NCBI GenBank assembly: GCA_016930995.1
Contig: JAFGFQ010000100.1
Span: 1 to 5,701, forward strand
DNA from: Thermoplasmatota archaeon
GTDB taxonomy: Archaea > Thermoplasmatota > E2 > DHVEG-1
Reading direction: 5' to 3'
DNA length: 5,701 bases
Shown here piece after piece: positions 1 through 4,811 of this stretch. A program made the position numbers and the translations under genes. The number at the start of each line of letters is the position of its first letter. Positions within the stretch are counted from its first letter, which is position 1. The notes below the pieces were generated by a model. The model was given only the letters and a program-made list of their open reading frames with translations, did no database searches and was not told where the DNA came from.

Positions 1-659
1 CTTCCTTTACTGTTGATGAAAACCCACGTGATGTAAAAGGTTGTTGGAACAATAAAAATGTAATTTAACACAAAATAACCGGCTCCGAACTGACTTAGAG
101 TGTCGATAAGTATCCAAAAAGGAAGATGCCAGGTTGCCCACACGATCCCAAGGATGACACTTGCTGTAAGAGGATTATAGCGTTTGAGTAACGCTGGGAG
201 TGCTACACCACGCCAACCGATTTCTTCCCCTAGACTTGCAATAGTAAGAAAGATAATATTGGCAAGAAGTACAGCTGCGGTAATCGGTAGAAGCGATATG
301 GAGGGTTGGTCACTAAAACGATTATACAATACACCAGCTAAGATAAGCAGCGCTGGAAAAACCAAGACAACAGCTATCCACCATTTCCAACTGACACGCC
401 AGATTTTCAGTCGTGACAATAGACTCAATATTGCAGGTCGTCCTCCATAGAAAGCTGTAAGCAGCAGTGCGGAGACCATAGGCATGAGCACACCGAGGAG
501 ACGGATAATGCTACTGATGTCTTCTGATATTTTAAATGGTCCGAGTTTAAAATGTGAAAGTGTAAGAGGAATCCATATCACCCATGATAATATGAAAGCA
601 AGAAGAAAGAAACGTAAGGGAGTAATGTACTGAAACGATTGATCGGAGGATTTGTTCAA
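1..659 (-). CDS. CPBP-family (Abi/CAAX-type) intramembrane metalloprotease, C-terminus cut by window edge
   Basis: I translated the minus strand by eye. The frame is open from a stop at 712-714 to the left edge. From the TTG at 659-657 it gives 219 residues, starting MNKSSDQSFQYITPLRFF. Hydrophobic segments lie near residues 16-33, 53-70, 92-112, 121-141, 165-185 and 195-214. The family signature is clear. Motif 1 EExxxR is EEIGWRG (Glu145, Glu146, Arg150). Motif 2 is WATWHLP (His178). These residues bind metal and form the active site in the family. A third His/Asn motif is expected beyond the edge, so perhaps 40-70 residues are missing. Family members are membrane-embedded proteases that process prenylated or peptide substrates; bacterial relatives act in bacteriocin self-immunity. 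The substrate here is unknown. No ATG lies between the upstream stop and the conserved N-terminus. TTG is chosen because it matches the usual family start and a TATA box is centred 26 bp upstream. The family call is firm; the start is fairly sure. Confidence 0.88.
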   Translation of the reverse strand, partial: MNKSSDQSFQYITPLRFFLLAFILSWVIWIPLTLSHFKLGPFKISEDISSIIRLLGVLMPMVSALLLTAFYGGRPAILSLLSRLKIWRVSWKWWIAVVLVFPALLILAGVLYNRFSDQPSISLLPITAAVLLANIIFLTIASLGEEIGWRGVALPALLKRYNPLTASVILGIVWATWHLPFWILIDTLSQFGAGYFVLNYIFIVPTTFYITWVFINSKG

Positions 660-680
660 AAAGGATAGGATACTGGCCTT

Positions 681-690
681 TATTTTATAT
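681..690 (-). promoter_or_regulatory. Archaeal TATA box of the CPBP protease gene (leaderless-type spacing)
   Basis: On the minus strand the sequence reads ATATAAAATA, preceded by an A-rich stretch that could serve as BRE. Its centre is about 26 bp upstream of the TTG at 659, the usual distance from an archaeal TATA box to the transcription start. No Shine-Dalgarno is seen before the TTG. The mRNA therefore probably begins at or next to the start codon, and the gene is transcribed separately from dsrE-like upstream. Confidence 0.6.
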
Positions 691-717
691 GACTTTTGAT
701 TACGTGGCTCTTAATCT

Positions 718-724
718 AAAAAAA
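718..724 (-). terminator. Oligo-T tract upstream of the CPBP promoter
   Basis: Seven T residues in a row on the minus strand. Archaeal transcription commonly ends at T-rich tracts without a strong hairpin. This tract follows a second one at 797-803, so read-through from the dsrE-like gene would probably be stopped before the CPBP promoter. Confidence 0.35.
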
Positions 725-753
725 CCGTCCAACTGGAGAAAAAGAGGTTACCT

Positions 754-768
754 AAGCCGCTGGAGGGA
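754..768. repeat. 15-bp direct repeat, left copy: remnant of the tRNA-Thr 3' end (att-like)
   Basis: AAGCCGCTGGAGGGA is identical, in the same orientation, to 3537-3551. That right copy covers the 3' acceptor strand, the discriminator and the first T-stem bases of the tRNA-Thr gene. After the repeat the left copy continues TTATAG, where the tRNA continues ATTGAA, so only the tail is duplicated. A chance exact 15-mer match in a window this size is expected roughly once in 100,000. This is the arrangement left by integrases that target the 3' end of tRNA genes. Confidence 0.7.
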
Positions 769-787
769 TTATAGTGTATGACTATAA
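769..787. repeat. Perfect 7-bp inverted repeat beside the left att-like copy
   Basis: TTATAGT (769-775) and ACTATAA (781-787) are exact reverse complements around the 5-nt spacer GTATG. The repeat directly follows the tRNA-tail copy and lies about 20 bp beyond the stop of the dsrE-like gene. It could be a weak hairpin at the transcript end, or a protein binding site such as a recombinase arm or core site. It is AT-rich, so a purely fortuitous palindrome cannot be excluded. Confidence 0.45.
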
Positions 788-796
788 AGCCCGCAG

Positions 797-803
797 AAAA
801 AAA
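797..803 (-). terminator. Oligo-T terminator after the dsrE-like gene
   Basis: Seven consecutive T residues on the minus strand begin two bases after the TAA stop of the dsrE-like gene. This fits archaeal T-tract termination and would close the methyltransferase-peptidase/dsrE transcript. Confidence 0.5.
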
Positions 804-805
804 CA

Positions 806-1183
806 TTAGAATGTGAGTATTTTCTCACTCGTTCGGACCCAACTTGCAAGCTCCTTCATAGTCCCTTTATGAACACCATCAATGAGTTCTGTCTCTTCGA
901 TGCCCCGTGCGTCGATGCAGGTGCCACAGATACCGACATCGACTTTCTTGTGTATCAAGGATTGAAGCATTTTCCCAAGGTTATAATAGCCATCCGGCGT
1001 CTTCTGTCCCTTTTTCGCACAAACGACTGCATCGCCGAGGAGGAAGACCTGTATGGTGATCTCTGGTTCATCAAGTAACGTTCGCGCTAGACGAAGTGCG
1101 TTTAATGCGTTCTCATTCCCATAGCATGCTGCGTTTATAACAAACAATATTGTATACATTCTAAAATACACTTTCTTCTCCAT
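806..1183 (-). CDS. DsrE/DsrF-like family protein (small putative sulfur-relay protein)
   Basis: The product has 125 residues and matches the DsrE-like fold family throughout. It has an N-terminal beta strand and turn (YTILFVINAACYGNENALNA), the segment FLLGDAVVCAKKGQ, then PDGYYNLGKML, and near the end ICGTCIDARGI. Cysteines are at 20, 55, 86 and 89; Cys86 and Cys89 form a CxxC next to ARG, the usual place of the reactive cysteine. Relatives carry persulfide sulfur between proteins or act as uncharacterised cytosolic redox/sulfur proteins; the partner here is unknown. The start at 1183 has GGGAG directly after the previous stop, with a rather long 12-nt spacing. The ATG at 1159 (residue 9) matches the common family start better and is a real alternative. 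The gene starts 17 bp after the methyltransferase-peptidase gene, so the two are probably cotranscribed. The family call is firm; the role is open. Confidence 0.88.
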   Translation of the reverse strand: MEKKVYFRMYTILFVINAACYGNENALNALRLARTLLDEPEITIQVFLLGDAVVCAKKGQKTPDGYYNLGKMLQSLIHKKVDVGICGTCIDARGIEETELIDGVHKGTMKELASWVRTSEKILTF

Positions 1184-1200
1184 TCATTCTTTTTTCTCCC

Positions 1201-2505
1201 CTAAAATTTTTTTCCTTTTAATTTTTGCGATTGCTTTATTTGCTGATTGCATGGATTATGAACAAAGAGTACGCATTTTCCTCCTTTGTAACCTAACCAT
1301 TTTTGAAATTTTTTCACAGGCACTTTTTTTCTTACATTTCCTTCCTCAGCTAAGGGGTCATTGATAAATATGAAATCAGTATCGTATCCGGTCATCACTA
1401 CCCAGTGCGGTTCGTTATCATTGGATATGAGTTTCGCGTTGATAAGCACGATGGGAATATGACACTGAGCTAAATGGGATTTTAGGAGATCAACGGTTAC
1501 ATCCTCGTTTTTTTCGATTATCTCTTTCTGAATGGCTTTGTGTTTCATGTCTTGGAAAAGGACTTGTAGCATGGCTTTTTCAGTGGTACGAAGCCCTGAG
1601 ACCGCAGCACATTCGTATGCGATTCCTGGCCTATCAGATGAGACGCTCACCTTCAAACCGCGTTTCACTGCAGCGGTCGCCAGCCCAAAACGGCACGTCC
1701 CGGGGGACATGCCAAGAGTGGATTCTCGCCACAACATGATTTCTTCTTCTCGGGAAAGCTTAGTTTTTGGTTTAAAGAATTTTAGCACCATGAGCAGCGA
1801 TGCGGGGCCACAGGTGATGGGGGTCGTCTGCTTATAGATTGGCATGTCAAGCATCATTTTGTCAGGAAATGATGCTTCTTTTTGGGCGGAAATTACCACG
1901 AACCCGCCTTCGCCATATCCTTCTTTCATTGGTTCGATGTCGATAAGGGTTTTTGGATTTGTAAAAAGGGTTTGACACGTTTTGATATTATGATATTTTA
2001 ATTCCCTAAGTTGCTCTATGATCTGATCCACAGAATAAAAATGAGCATATCGATAAAATTTACTCTTCTTTTTTTTAGATTCATAGCTCTTACCAATTGA
2101 GCTATTTTTGTCAATCATTCCGATGATAATATGCCCCTTTGATTTTAGTATTCTTTTTGTCTCTTCGAATGCTCTTTGTGGTTTCTGTAAAAAGCATATC
2201 GTTGTCACCATCAAGACAAAATCAAAGGAATCATCATCGAAAGGAAGCTTTTCTGCTTTGGCGTCATACACTTTTACTCCATGTTTTTGTGCTCTGTCTG
2301 CCATCGCTTTTGCTGGTTCCACGCCAATCTTGATGCCCAGTGGAACTGCAAACCGTCCAGTGCCTACTCCAATTTCTACGCCTGTACCATTCTTTGGAAT
2401 GAGCTTTTTTACAGCCTGAATTTCTGATGCATAAGCATACTTGTTATCATCAAACCATGCATCGTATTCTTGAGCATAGTTTTCAAAGATTTGGATATTT
2501 TTCAT
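1201..2505 (-). CDS. SAM-dependent methyltransferase fused to a papain/C39-like peptidase domain (DUF3335 type)
   Basis: The product has 434 residues in two domains. Residues about 1-205 are a class I methyltransferase: the SAM loop is VEIGVGTGR (43-51), the acidic ribose-binding position is Glu63 in GVEPAKAM, followed by AEKLPFDDDSFDFVLMV (84-100). Residues about 222-416 match the DUF3335 peptidase-C39-like family: YKQTTPITCGPASLLM, then LWREST, then RFGLATAAVKRGLKV, then EPHWVVMTGYD and INDP. A complete papain-like active site can be read: Gln226 six residues before Cys232, His367 and Asp383. Bacterial DUF3335 domains are usually fused to a GNAT acetyltransferase; here a methyltransferase takes that place. 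No signal peptide or membrane helix is seen, and the tail is lysine-rich. The likely role is cytosolic modification and cleavage or amide chemistry on a peptide or small molecule, but the substrate is unknown. The ATG start is supported by GAGGA a few bases upstream. The dsrE-like gene follows after 17 bp. Confidence 0.88.
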   Translation of the reverse strand: MKNIQIFENYAQEYDAWFDDNKYAYASEIQAVKKLIPKNGTGVEIGVGTGRFAVPLGIKIGVEPAKAMADRAQKHGVKVYDAKAEKLPFDDDSFDFVLMVTTICFLQKPQRAFEETKRILKSKGHIIIGMIDKNSSIGKSYESKKKKSKFYRYAHFYSVDQIIEQLRELKYHNIKTCQTLFTNPKTLIDIEPMKEGYGEGGFVVISAQKEASFPDKMMLDMPIYKQTTPITCGPASLLMVLKFFKPKTKLSREEEIMLWRESTLGMSPGTCRFGLATAAVKRGLKVSVSSDRPGIAYECAAVSGLRTTEKAMLQVLFQDMKHKAIQKEIIEKNEDVTVDLLKSHLAQCHIPIVLINAKLISNDNEPHWVVMTGYDTDFIFINDPLAEEGNVRKKVPVKKFQKWLGYKGGKCVLFVHNPCNQQIKQSQKLKGKKF

Positions 2506-2508
2506 GCT

Positions 2509-2534
2509 TCCTCAGTTCTTACCGAAACAACTGA
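2509..2534 (-). promoter_or_regulatory. Shine-Dalgarno of the methyltransferase-peptidase gene, overlapped by a small hairpin
   Basis: On the minus strand GAGGA (2513-2509) precedes the ATG at 2505 by 3 nt. Immediately upstream, TCAGTT (minus 2534-2529) and AACTGA (minus 2517-2512) can pair as a 6-bp stem with an 11-nt loop, and the last bases of the stem are the first bases of the Shine-Dalgarno. If it forms, the hairpin would partly mask ribosome binding. The stem is short, so a regulatory role is only a suggestion. Confidence 0.35.
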
Positions 2535-2546
2535 CTTAGGGACTCG

Positions 2547-2598
2547 CTTCAAAGCAAATATCTCAAGAGAGAATCGGTGCCATTTAATTTCTTTGAAG
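2547..2598. repeat. 8-bp inverted repeat in the leader of the methyltransferase-peptidase gene
   Basis: CTTCAAAG (2547-2554) and CTTTGAAG (2591-2598) are exact reverse complements 36 bp apart, within the 133-bp gap between the DUF998 gene and the methyltransferase-peptidase gene. A TATA-like ATTATAGAAT lies just upstream on the minus strand (about 2604-2613), so the pair could be an operator or an RNA stem in the leader. The evidence is limited to symmetry and position. Confidence 0.3.
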
Positions 2599-2638
2599 TA
2601 GTATTCTATAATTTTTCTTTACTTTCATTTTATCAAGA

Positions 2639-3253
2639 TTAAAGTACACGCAATAACTTAATTGACATAATCTCCACCCACAACAAAGGTACCCCAAAAG
2701 AAATTCTTTGAATGAGTCCTGTCACATCAGAAAAAACATCTAAATTGTATAAGATAGCCATACATACAGCAAGAACGGCAATCGTTAGAGAATAGATATG
2801 ATAGTTACACCATTTGTCATCCCTCGCTAAACTATGAAGCATAAAAAATGGAGCTAAGATTAACGCAAATTGAGCAATCAAACACATATAACCATGTATG
2901 ATACCAACAGTTGAAATCGGTATGCAGTCAGGATCACATATAAAAATACCACATAAGATAAAGGAACCCCCTGAGATGACTACCAATATGGGTCCTATCA
3001 CAGAGCCGTTCCCATTGTTTACACCGTGGTTCAGAACGAATGCAAATGCAATAATCAACACGCCTAATAATGGGACTCCTACCGTATTCATTATCACAGC
3101 ATATGGTGCGTCAACAGCCCCTAATTCACTCATGTATTGTGTGATATGATTGTATTCTGGTTGCATGAACCCAAGGGCAAGTATTACAAAAATGAACAAA
3201 ATCGGTGCAATCACGCCACAGAAAGCAAGATATCTGTATACATTTTTTGTCAT
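2639..3253 (-). CDS. DUF998-family integral membrane protein
   Basis: The product has 204 residues and is mostly hydrophobic. Six likely membrane helices lie near residues 8-29, 51-74, 84-105, 114-139, 151-170 and 178-201. Family-type features are the first loop EYNHITQYMSELGAVDAPYA (33-52, with SELG) and the third-loop motif IFICDPD (103-109), followed by a conserved-type histidine (GIIHG, His120). Length and layout fit DUF998, a widespread family of six-helix proteins without an established function. Nothing in the sequence indicates transport or catalysis. The ATG at 3253 is the natural start: it opens directly into MTKNVYRYLAFCG and the first helix, and a TATA box lies about 45 bp upstream. 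The gene precedes the methyltransferase-peptidase gene on the same strand with a 133-bp gap and no oligo-T tract, so read-through is possible. The family call is sure; the function is unknown. Confidence 0.85.
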   Translation of the reverse strand: MTKNVYRYLAFCGVIAPILFIFVILALGFMQPEYNHITQYMSELGAVDAPYAVIMNTVGVPLLGVLIIAFAFVLNHGVNNGNGSVIGPILVVISGGSFILCGIFICDPDCIPISTVGIIHGYMCLIAQFALILAPFFMLHSLARDDKWCNYHIYSLTIAVLAVCMAILYNLDVFSDVTGLIQRISFGVPLLWVEIMSIKLLRVL

Positions 3254-3294
3254 TTAAATCAATTTTTCTCTCTAATTGATTTTGGTTTGGTAAG

Positions 3295-3300
3295 TTATAA
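3295..3300 (-). promoter_or_regulatory. Probable TATA box of the DUF998 gene
   Basis: TTATAA lies on the minus strand inside ATATTATAACTTA. A start of transcription about 26 bp downstream would fall near 3271. That leaves an 18-nt leader opening with GAGAG before the ATG at 3253. The fit is reasonable but the surrounding DNA is AT-rich. Confidence 0.4.
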
Positions 3301-3455
3301 TATTCTTCATGTAAATATATGTATTGATAGATGCCCCCCGTCGGGATTATGTGCCAATACTTCAGTGCTCCCTTAAAAGAGACTTTACGGTCTGATATAA
3401 AATCCCAGTGTAGGAGAAGGGATTTGAACTCTCACTTTTTTCAAATTAGCTTATT

Positions 3456-3487
3456 GGCGGCTTTGAACCGATACAATAAAAGCCGTC
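3456..3487. repeat. 9-bp inverted repeat (hairpin) upstream of the tRNA-like fragment
   Basis: GGCGGCTTT (3456-3464) pairs with AAAGCCGTC (3479-3487), eight Watson-Crick pairs plus one G-U, around a 14-nt loop. It is the strongest hairpin in the spacer. It links the T-arm-like sequence to the degenerate tRNA-tail sequence, so it could be a byproduct of inverted tRNA remnants rather than a terminator. Confidence 0.4.
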
Positions 3488-3522
3488 TGCGGGATTGAAA
3501 AATAAGGGGTATTTATCAGGAG

Positions 3523-3529
3523 AAAAAAA
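3523..3529 (-). terminator. Oligo-T terminator of the tRNA-Thr gene
   Basis: Seven consecutive T residues on the minus strand begin 8 nt beyond the discriminator base of the tRNA. This is the usual arrangement for archaeal tRNA transcription termination. Confidence 0.55.
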
Positions 3530-3536
3530 TGTTCGG

Positions 3537-3551
3537 AAGCCGCTGGAGGGA
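3537..3551. repeat. 15-bp direct repeat, right copy: 3' end of tRNA-Thr (att-like)
   Basis: Identical to 754-768. This copy lies inside the intact tRNA gene. It covers one base beyond the discriminator, the discriminator itself, the whole 3' acceptor strand and the first six bases inward, meaning the five T-stem bases and one T-loop base. Confidence 0.7.
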
Positions 3552-3609
3552 ATTGAACCCTCGACCTATTCCTTACCAAGGAATCGCTATACCTCTAAGC
3601 CACAGCGGC
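3538..3609 (-). tRNA. tRNA-Thr (anticodon GGT)
   Basis: On the minus strand every tRNA part can be drawn. The 7-bp acceptor stem GCCGCTG/CAGCGGC is perfect. The D-arm is GCT/AGC with a GG-containing loop. The anticodon stem ATTCC/GGAAT is perfect, with loop TTGGTAA. The variable loop has five bases (AGGTC). The T-arm GAGGG/CCCTC has loop TTCAATT. The anticodon GGT (3577-3575) reads ACC and ACU threonine codons. The discriminator is T (base 3538), as expected for archaeal tRNA-Thr. The next bases are TCC, so CCA is added after transcription. No intron is present. The mature body is 3539-3609 plus the discriminator. Confidence 0.96.
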
Positions 3610-3640
3610 AAATCATCTAGGCCCTGAATAACAAGGGGGT

Positions 3641-3649
3641 TTATTTTAC
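3641..3649 (-). promoter_or_regulatory. Probable TATA box of tRNA-Thr
   Basis: GTAAAATAA on the minus strand is centred about 36 bp upstream of the mature tRNA 5' end. That would place the transcription start some 10 nt before the tRNA, leaving a short leader for RNase P. The region is divergent with the mptA promoter. Confidence 0.4.
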
Positions 3650-3687
3650 TTTTTTCCTCTCATTTCCTAATAACATTGAAAATAAGG

Positions 3688-3696
3688 CTTATAAAC
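3688..3696 (+). promoter_or_regulatory. Strong archaeal TATA box upstream of mptA
   Basis: CTTATAAAC, within GGCTTATAAACCC, is the best TATA match in the window. Transcription would start near 3718. With the likely coding start at 3850 this leaves a leader of about 130 nt, unusually long next to the leaderless-looking genes on both sides. A weaker TATA-like GAGTATAATG at 3803-3812 would give a leader of about 16 nt. Confidence 0.45.
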
Positions 3697-3849
3697 CCAA
3701 AAAATGTCATCAATAGTAAATATTCTTATGACCAATCAAAGAGATATGAAAACCCCTTTTTTCTAAGAAAAATTACTCCTTCTTTCTTATTTTGTGCAAA
3801 TTTGAGTATAATGCGAATGTTTTTGAGATATGAGCATATCTGGCTGTCG

Positions 3850-4737
3850 GTGACCCTGATAAAACCGATTGATCTCCCTGATGTACAATCAAGACTTGCC
3901 CCTGCTCATTTTAAACTCACCCGTGTAGGGGTAACTGGAGTGAAAAAACTCGTCCATATCAAACGACCCAACAAAAAATCAGTCCTTCCCTTGACAGTCA
4001 CCATGGATTTGTTTGTAGATCTCCCTGAGTCGCAGAAAGGCAGCCATATGTCTCGGAATCTTGAGTTGGTCTCAGAGATCATCGATCAGACGCTTCGAAC
4101 ACCTGTGACCGATTTAGAGTCATTCTGTGCCAAGACCGCTGAGCTACTTCTTAAAAAACATGAGTACGCAACATTTTCAGAGGTGAAAGCAGAAGCAGAT
4201 TATTTTCTGGATGTGGTTTATCCTTCTGGCCAAAAAGGACTTGAACCGTATAAAATAATCGCAGAGGCACGAGCAAAAAGTAATGGGGATCTTAAAAAAC
4301 TCATCGGTGTAAAAGTGATTGGGATGACTGCCTGCCCCTGTGCCATGGAGGTAGTTCGAAAGTTAGAATCTCGAGATTCAACCTGTTCCGCTCCTACCCA
4401 TAACCAACGAAACATAGGAACATTAATGATTGAAGTCCCACGAGGAACCAAGATGGTTGATGCTGATGATCTGATAAATATCGTCGAAACCTCCTTTAGT
4501 AGCCCGACATATAGTATTTTAAAAAGAAAAGAAGAAGCTGAGCTTGTAATAAAAGCACATAATCAACCGAAGTTTGTCGAAGATGTGGTGCGTGATATCC
4601 TCAGTGCGGTTTTAAAGCGATATACAGAGCTGCCTGATGAGGTTATCGTCATCGTTCGCAGTGAAAGTGAAGAATCTATCCATAAACACAATGCATTCGC
4701 TGAACGGGTCACAACACTAGGGGAATTACGGAAATAA
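3850..4737 (+). CDS. mptA: GTP cyclohydrolase MptA (GTP cyclohydrolase IV, FolE2/MptA family)
   Basis: This is an archaeal type IV GTP cyclohydrolase. The family uses Fe(II) to turn GTP into 7,8-dihydroneopterin 2',3'-cyclic phosphate, the first step towards methanopterin-type C1 cofactors in the cytosol. Numbered from the GTG at 3850 (295 residues), family motifs appear in order: LPDVQ, RVGVTGVKKLV, FVDLPESQKGSHMSR, KHEYATFSEV (His104), GMTACPCAMEVV (Cys162, Cys164), THNQRNIGTLMIEVP (His184) and EESIHKHNAFAERVTTLGELRK (His278, His280). The Cys and His residues are the expected metal and active-site ligands, and the C-terminus is complete. The start is the weak point. Homologues begin only a few residues before LPDVQ, yet no ATG lies there. 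GTG at 3850 fits best; ATG at 3817 or 3811 would add 11 or 13 residues, and the TTG at 3676 would add an implausible 58. GGTGA at 3849-3853 overlaps the GTG. Assignment by family is very sure; the start is moderate. Confidence 0.93.
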   Translation: MTLIKPIDLPDVQSRLAPAHFKLTRVGVTGVKKLVHIKRPNKKSVLPLTVTMDLFVDLPESQKGSHMSRNLELVSEIIDQTLRTPVTDLESFCAKTAELLLKKHEYATFSEVKAEADYFLDVVYPSGQKGLEPYKIIAEARAKSNGDLKKLIGVKVIGMTACPCAMEVVRKLESRDSTCSAPTHNQRNIGTLMIEVPRGTKMVDADDLINIVETSFSSPTYSILKRKEEAELVIKAHNQPKFVEDVVRDILSAVLKRYTELPDEVIVIVRSESEESIHKHNAFAERVTTLGELRK

Positions 4738-4781
4738 CCATCAGGTTCGAGGAATCGCTTTGTATTAATCGGTAAATAAAC

Positions 4782-4790
4782 TTTAAAAAT
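4782..4790 (+). promoter_or_regulatory. Archaeal TATA box of the dehydrogenase gene (leaderless-type spacing)
   Basis: TTTAAAAAT is centred 26 bp before the ATG at 4812, with an A-rich GTAAATAAAC just upstream as a possible BRE. There is no Shine-Dalgarno before the ATG. The gene thus appears to have its own leaderless transcript, although mptA ends only 74 bp upstream on the same strand. Confidence 0.6.
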
Positions 4791-4811
4791 AGGCTTGTTT
4801 TACAGTCCTCC

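Larger units (their letters stand above)
3254..3537. other. Gene-free spacer with tRNA 3'-half-like fragments
   Basis: No credible coding frame is seen here. Several pieces resemble the 3' half of tRNA genes on the minus strand. At 3410-3433 an acceptor-like strand is followed by a T-arm-like hairpin (stem AAGGG/CTCTC, 4 of 5 pairs, loop ATTTGAA). At 3456-3472 a weaker T-arm appears (loop CTTTGAA, 3-4 of 5 pairs). At 3479-3499 AAGCCG and GCGGGATTGAA resemble the tRNA-Thr tail, matching 11 of its 15 bases. At 3334-3350 a GCCCCCCGTCGGGATTA stretch is vaguely similar. None has a matching 5' half, so none is a complete tRNA. They may be integration scars or decayed tRNA genes. Confidence 0.4.
754..3551. 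mobile_element. Possible integrated cassette bounded by tRNA-Thr 3'-end repeats
   Basis: The segment between the two 15-bp repeats is about 2.8 kb. It carries the DsrE-like gene, the methyltransferase-peptidase gene, the DUF998 gene and the tRNA-fragment-rich spacer. The geometry is right for tRNA-targeted insertion: the intact tRNA is at one end, its 3' end faces the inserted DNA, and the orphan tail sits at the far end. No integrase, excisionase or replication gene is seen, so if real it is a decayed or trans-mobilised element, or the remains of a larger one. The repeat is observed; the mobile element is inference. Confidence 0.35.

Noticed and set aside
184..450. Plus-strand open frame of 88 codons
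   Set aside because: It lies antisense to the CPBP protease gene, whose minus-strand product has clear family motifs; the plus-strand protein has no recognisable features.
869..1078. Plus-strand open frame of 69 codons
   Set aside because: Shadow of the DsrE-like gene on the opposite strand, which is strongly supported.
1532..2419. Three plus-strand open frames (1532-1837, 2108-2419, 2139-2333)
   Set aside because: All are antisense to the methyltransferase-peptidase gene and have no domain-like content.
2898..3376. Plus-strand open frames at 2898-3149 and 3137-3376
   Set aside because: They overlap the DUF998 gene antisense and run into AT-rich spacer; no promoter or recognisable protein feature supports them.
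3410..3433. Second complete tRNA gene
   Set aside because: A T-arm-like hairpin and acceptor-like strand exist, but no matching acceptor 5' strand or anticodon arm is found upstream on the minus strand within 100 bp, so it is only a fragment.
3704..3766. Short frame ATG to TAA of 20 codons in the mptA leader
   Set aside because: Considered as a leader peptide. It starts upstream of the predicted transcription start (about 3718) and has no Shine-Dalgarno, so there is no support.
3676..3849. N-terminal extension of MptA from the TTG at 3676
   Set aside because: The 58 extra residues have no counterpart in the family, and the best TATA box (3688-3696) lies downstream of that TTG, so it would not be transcribed from it.
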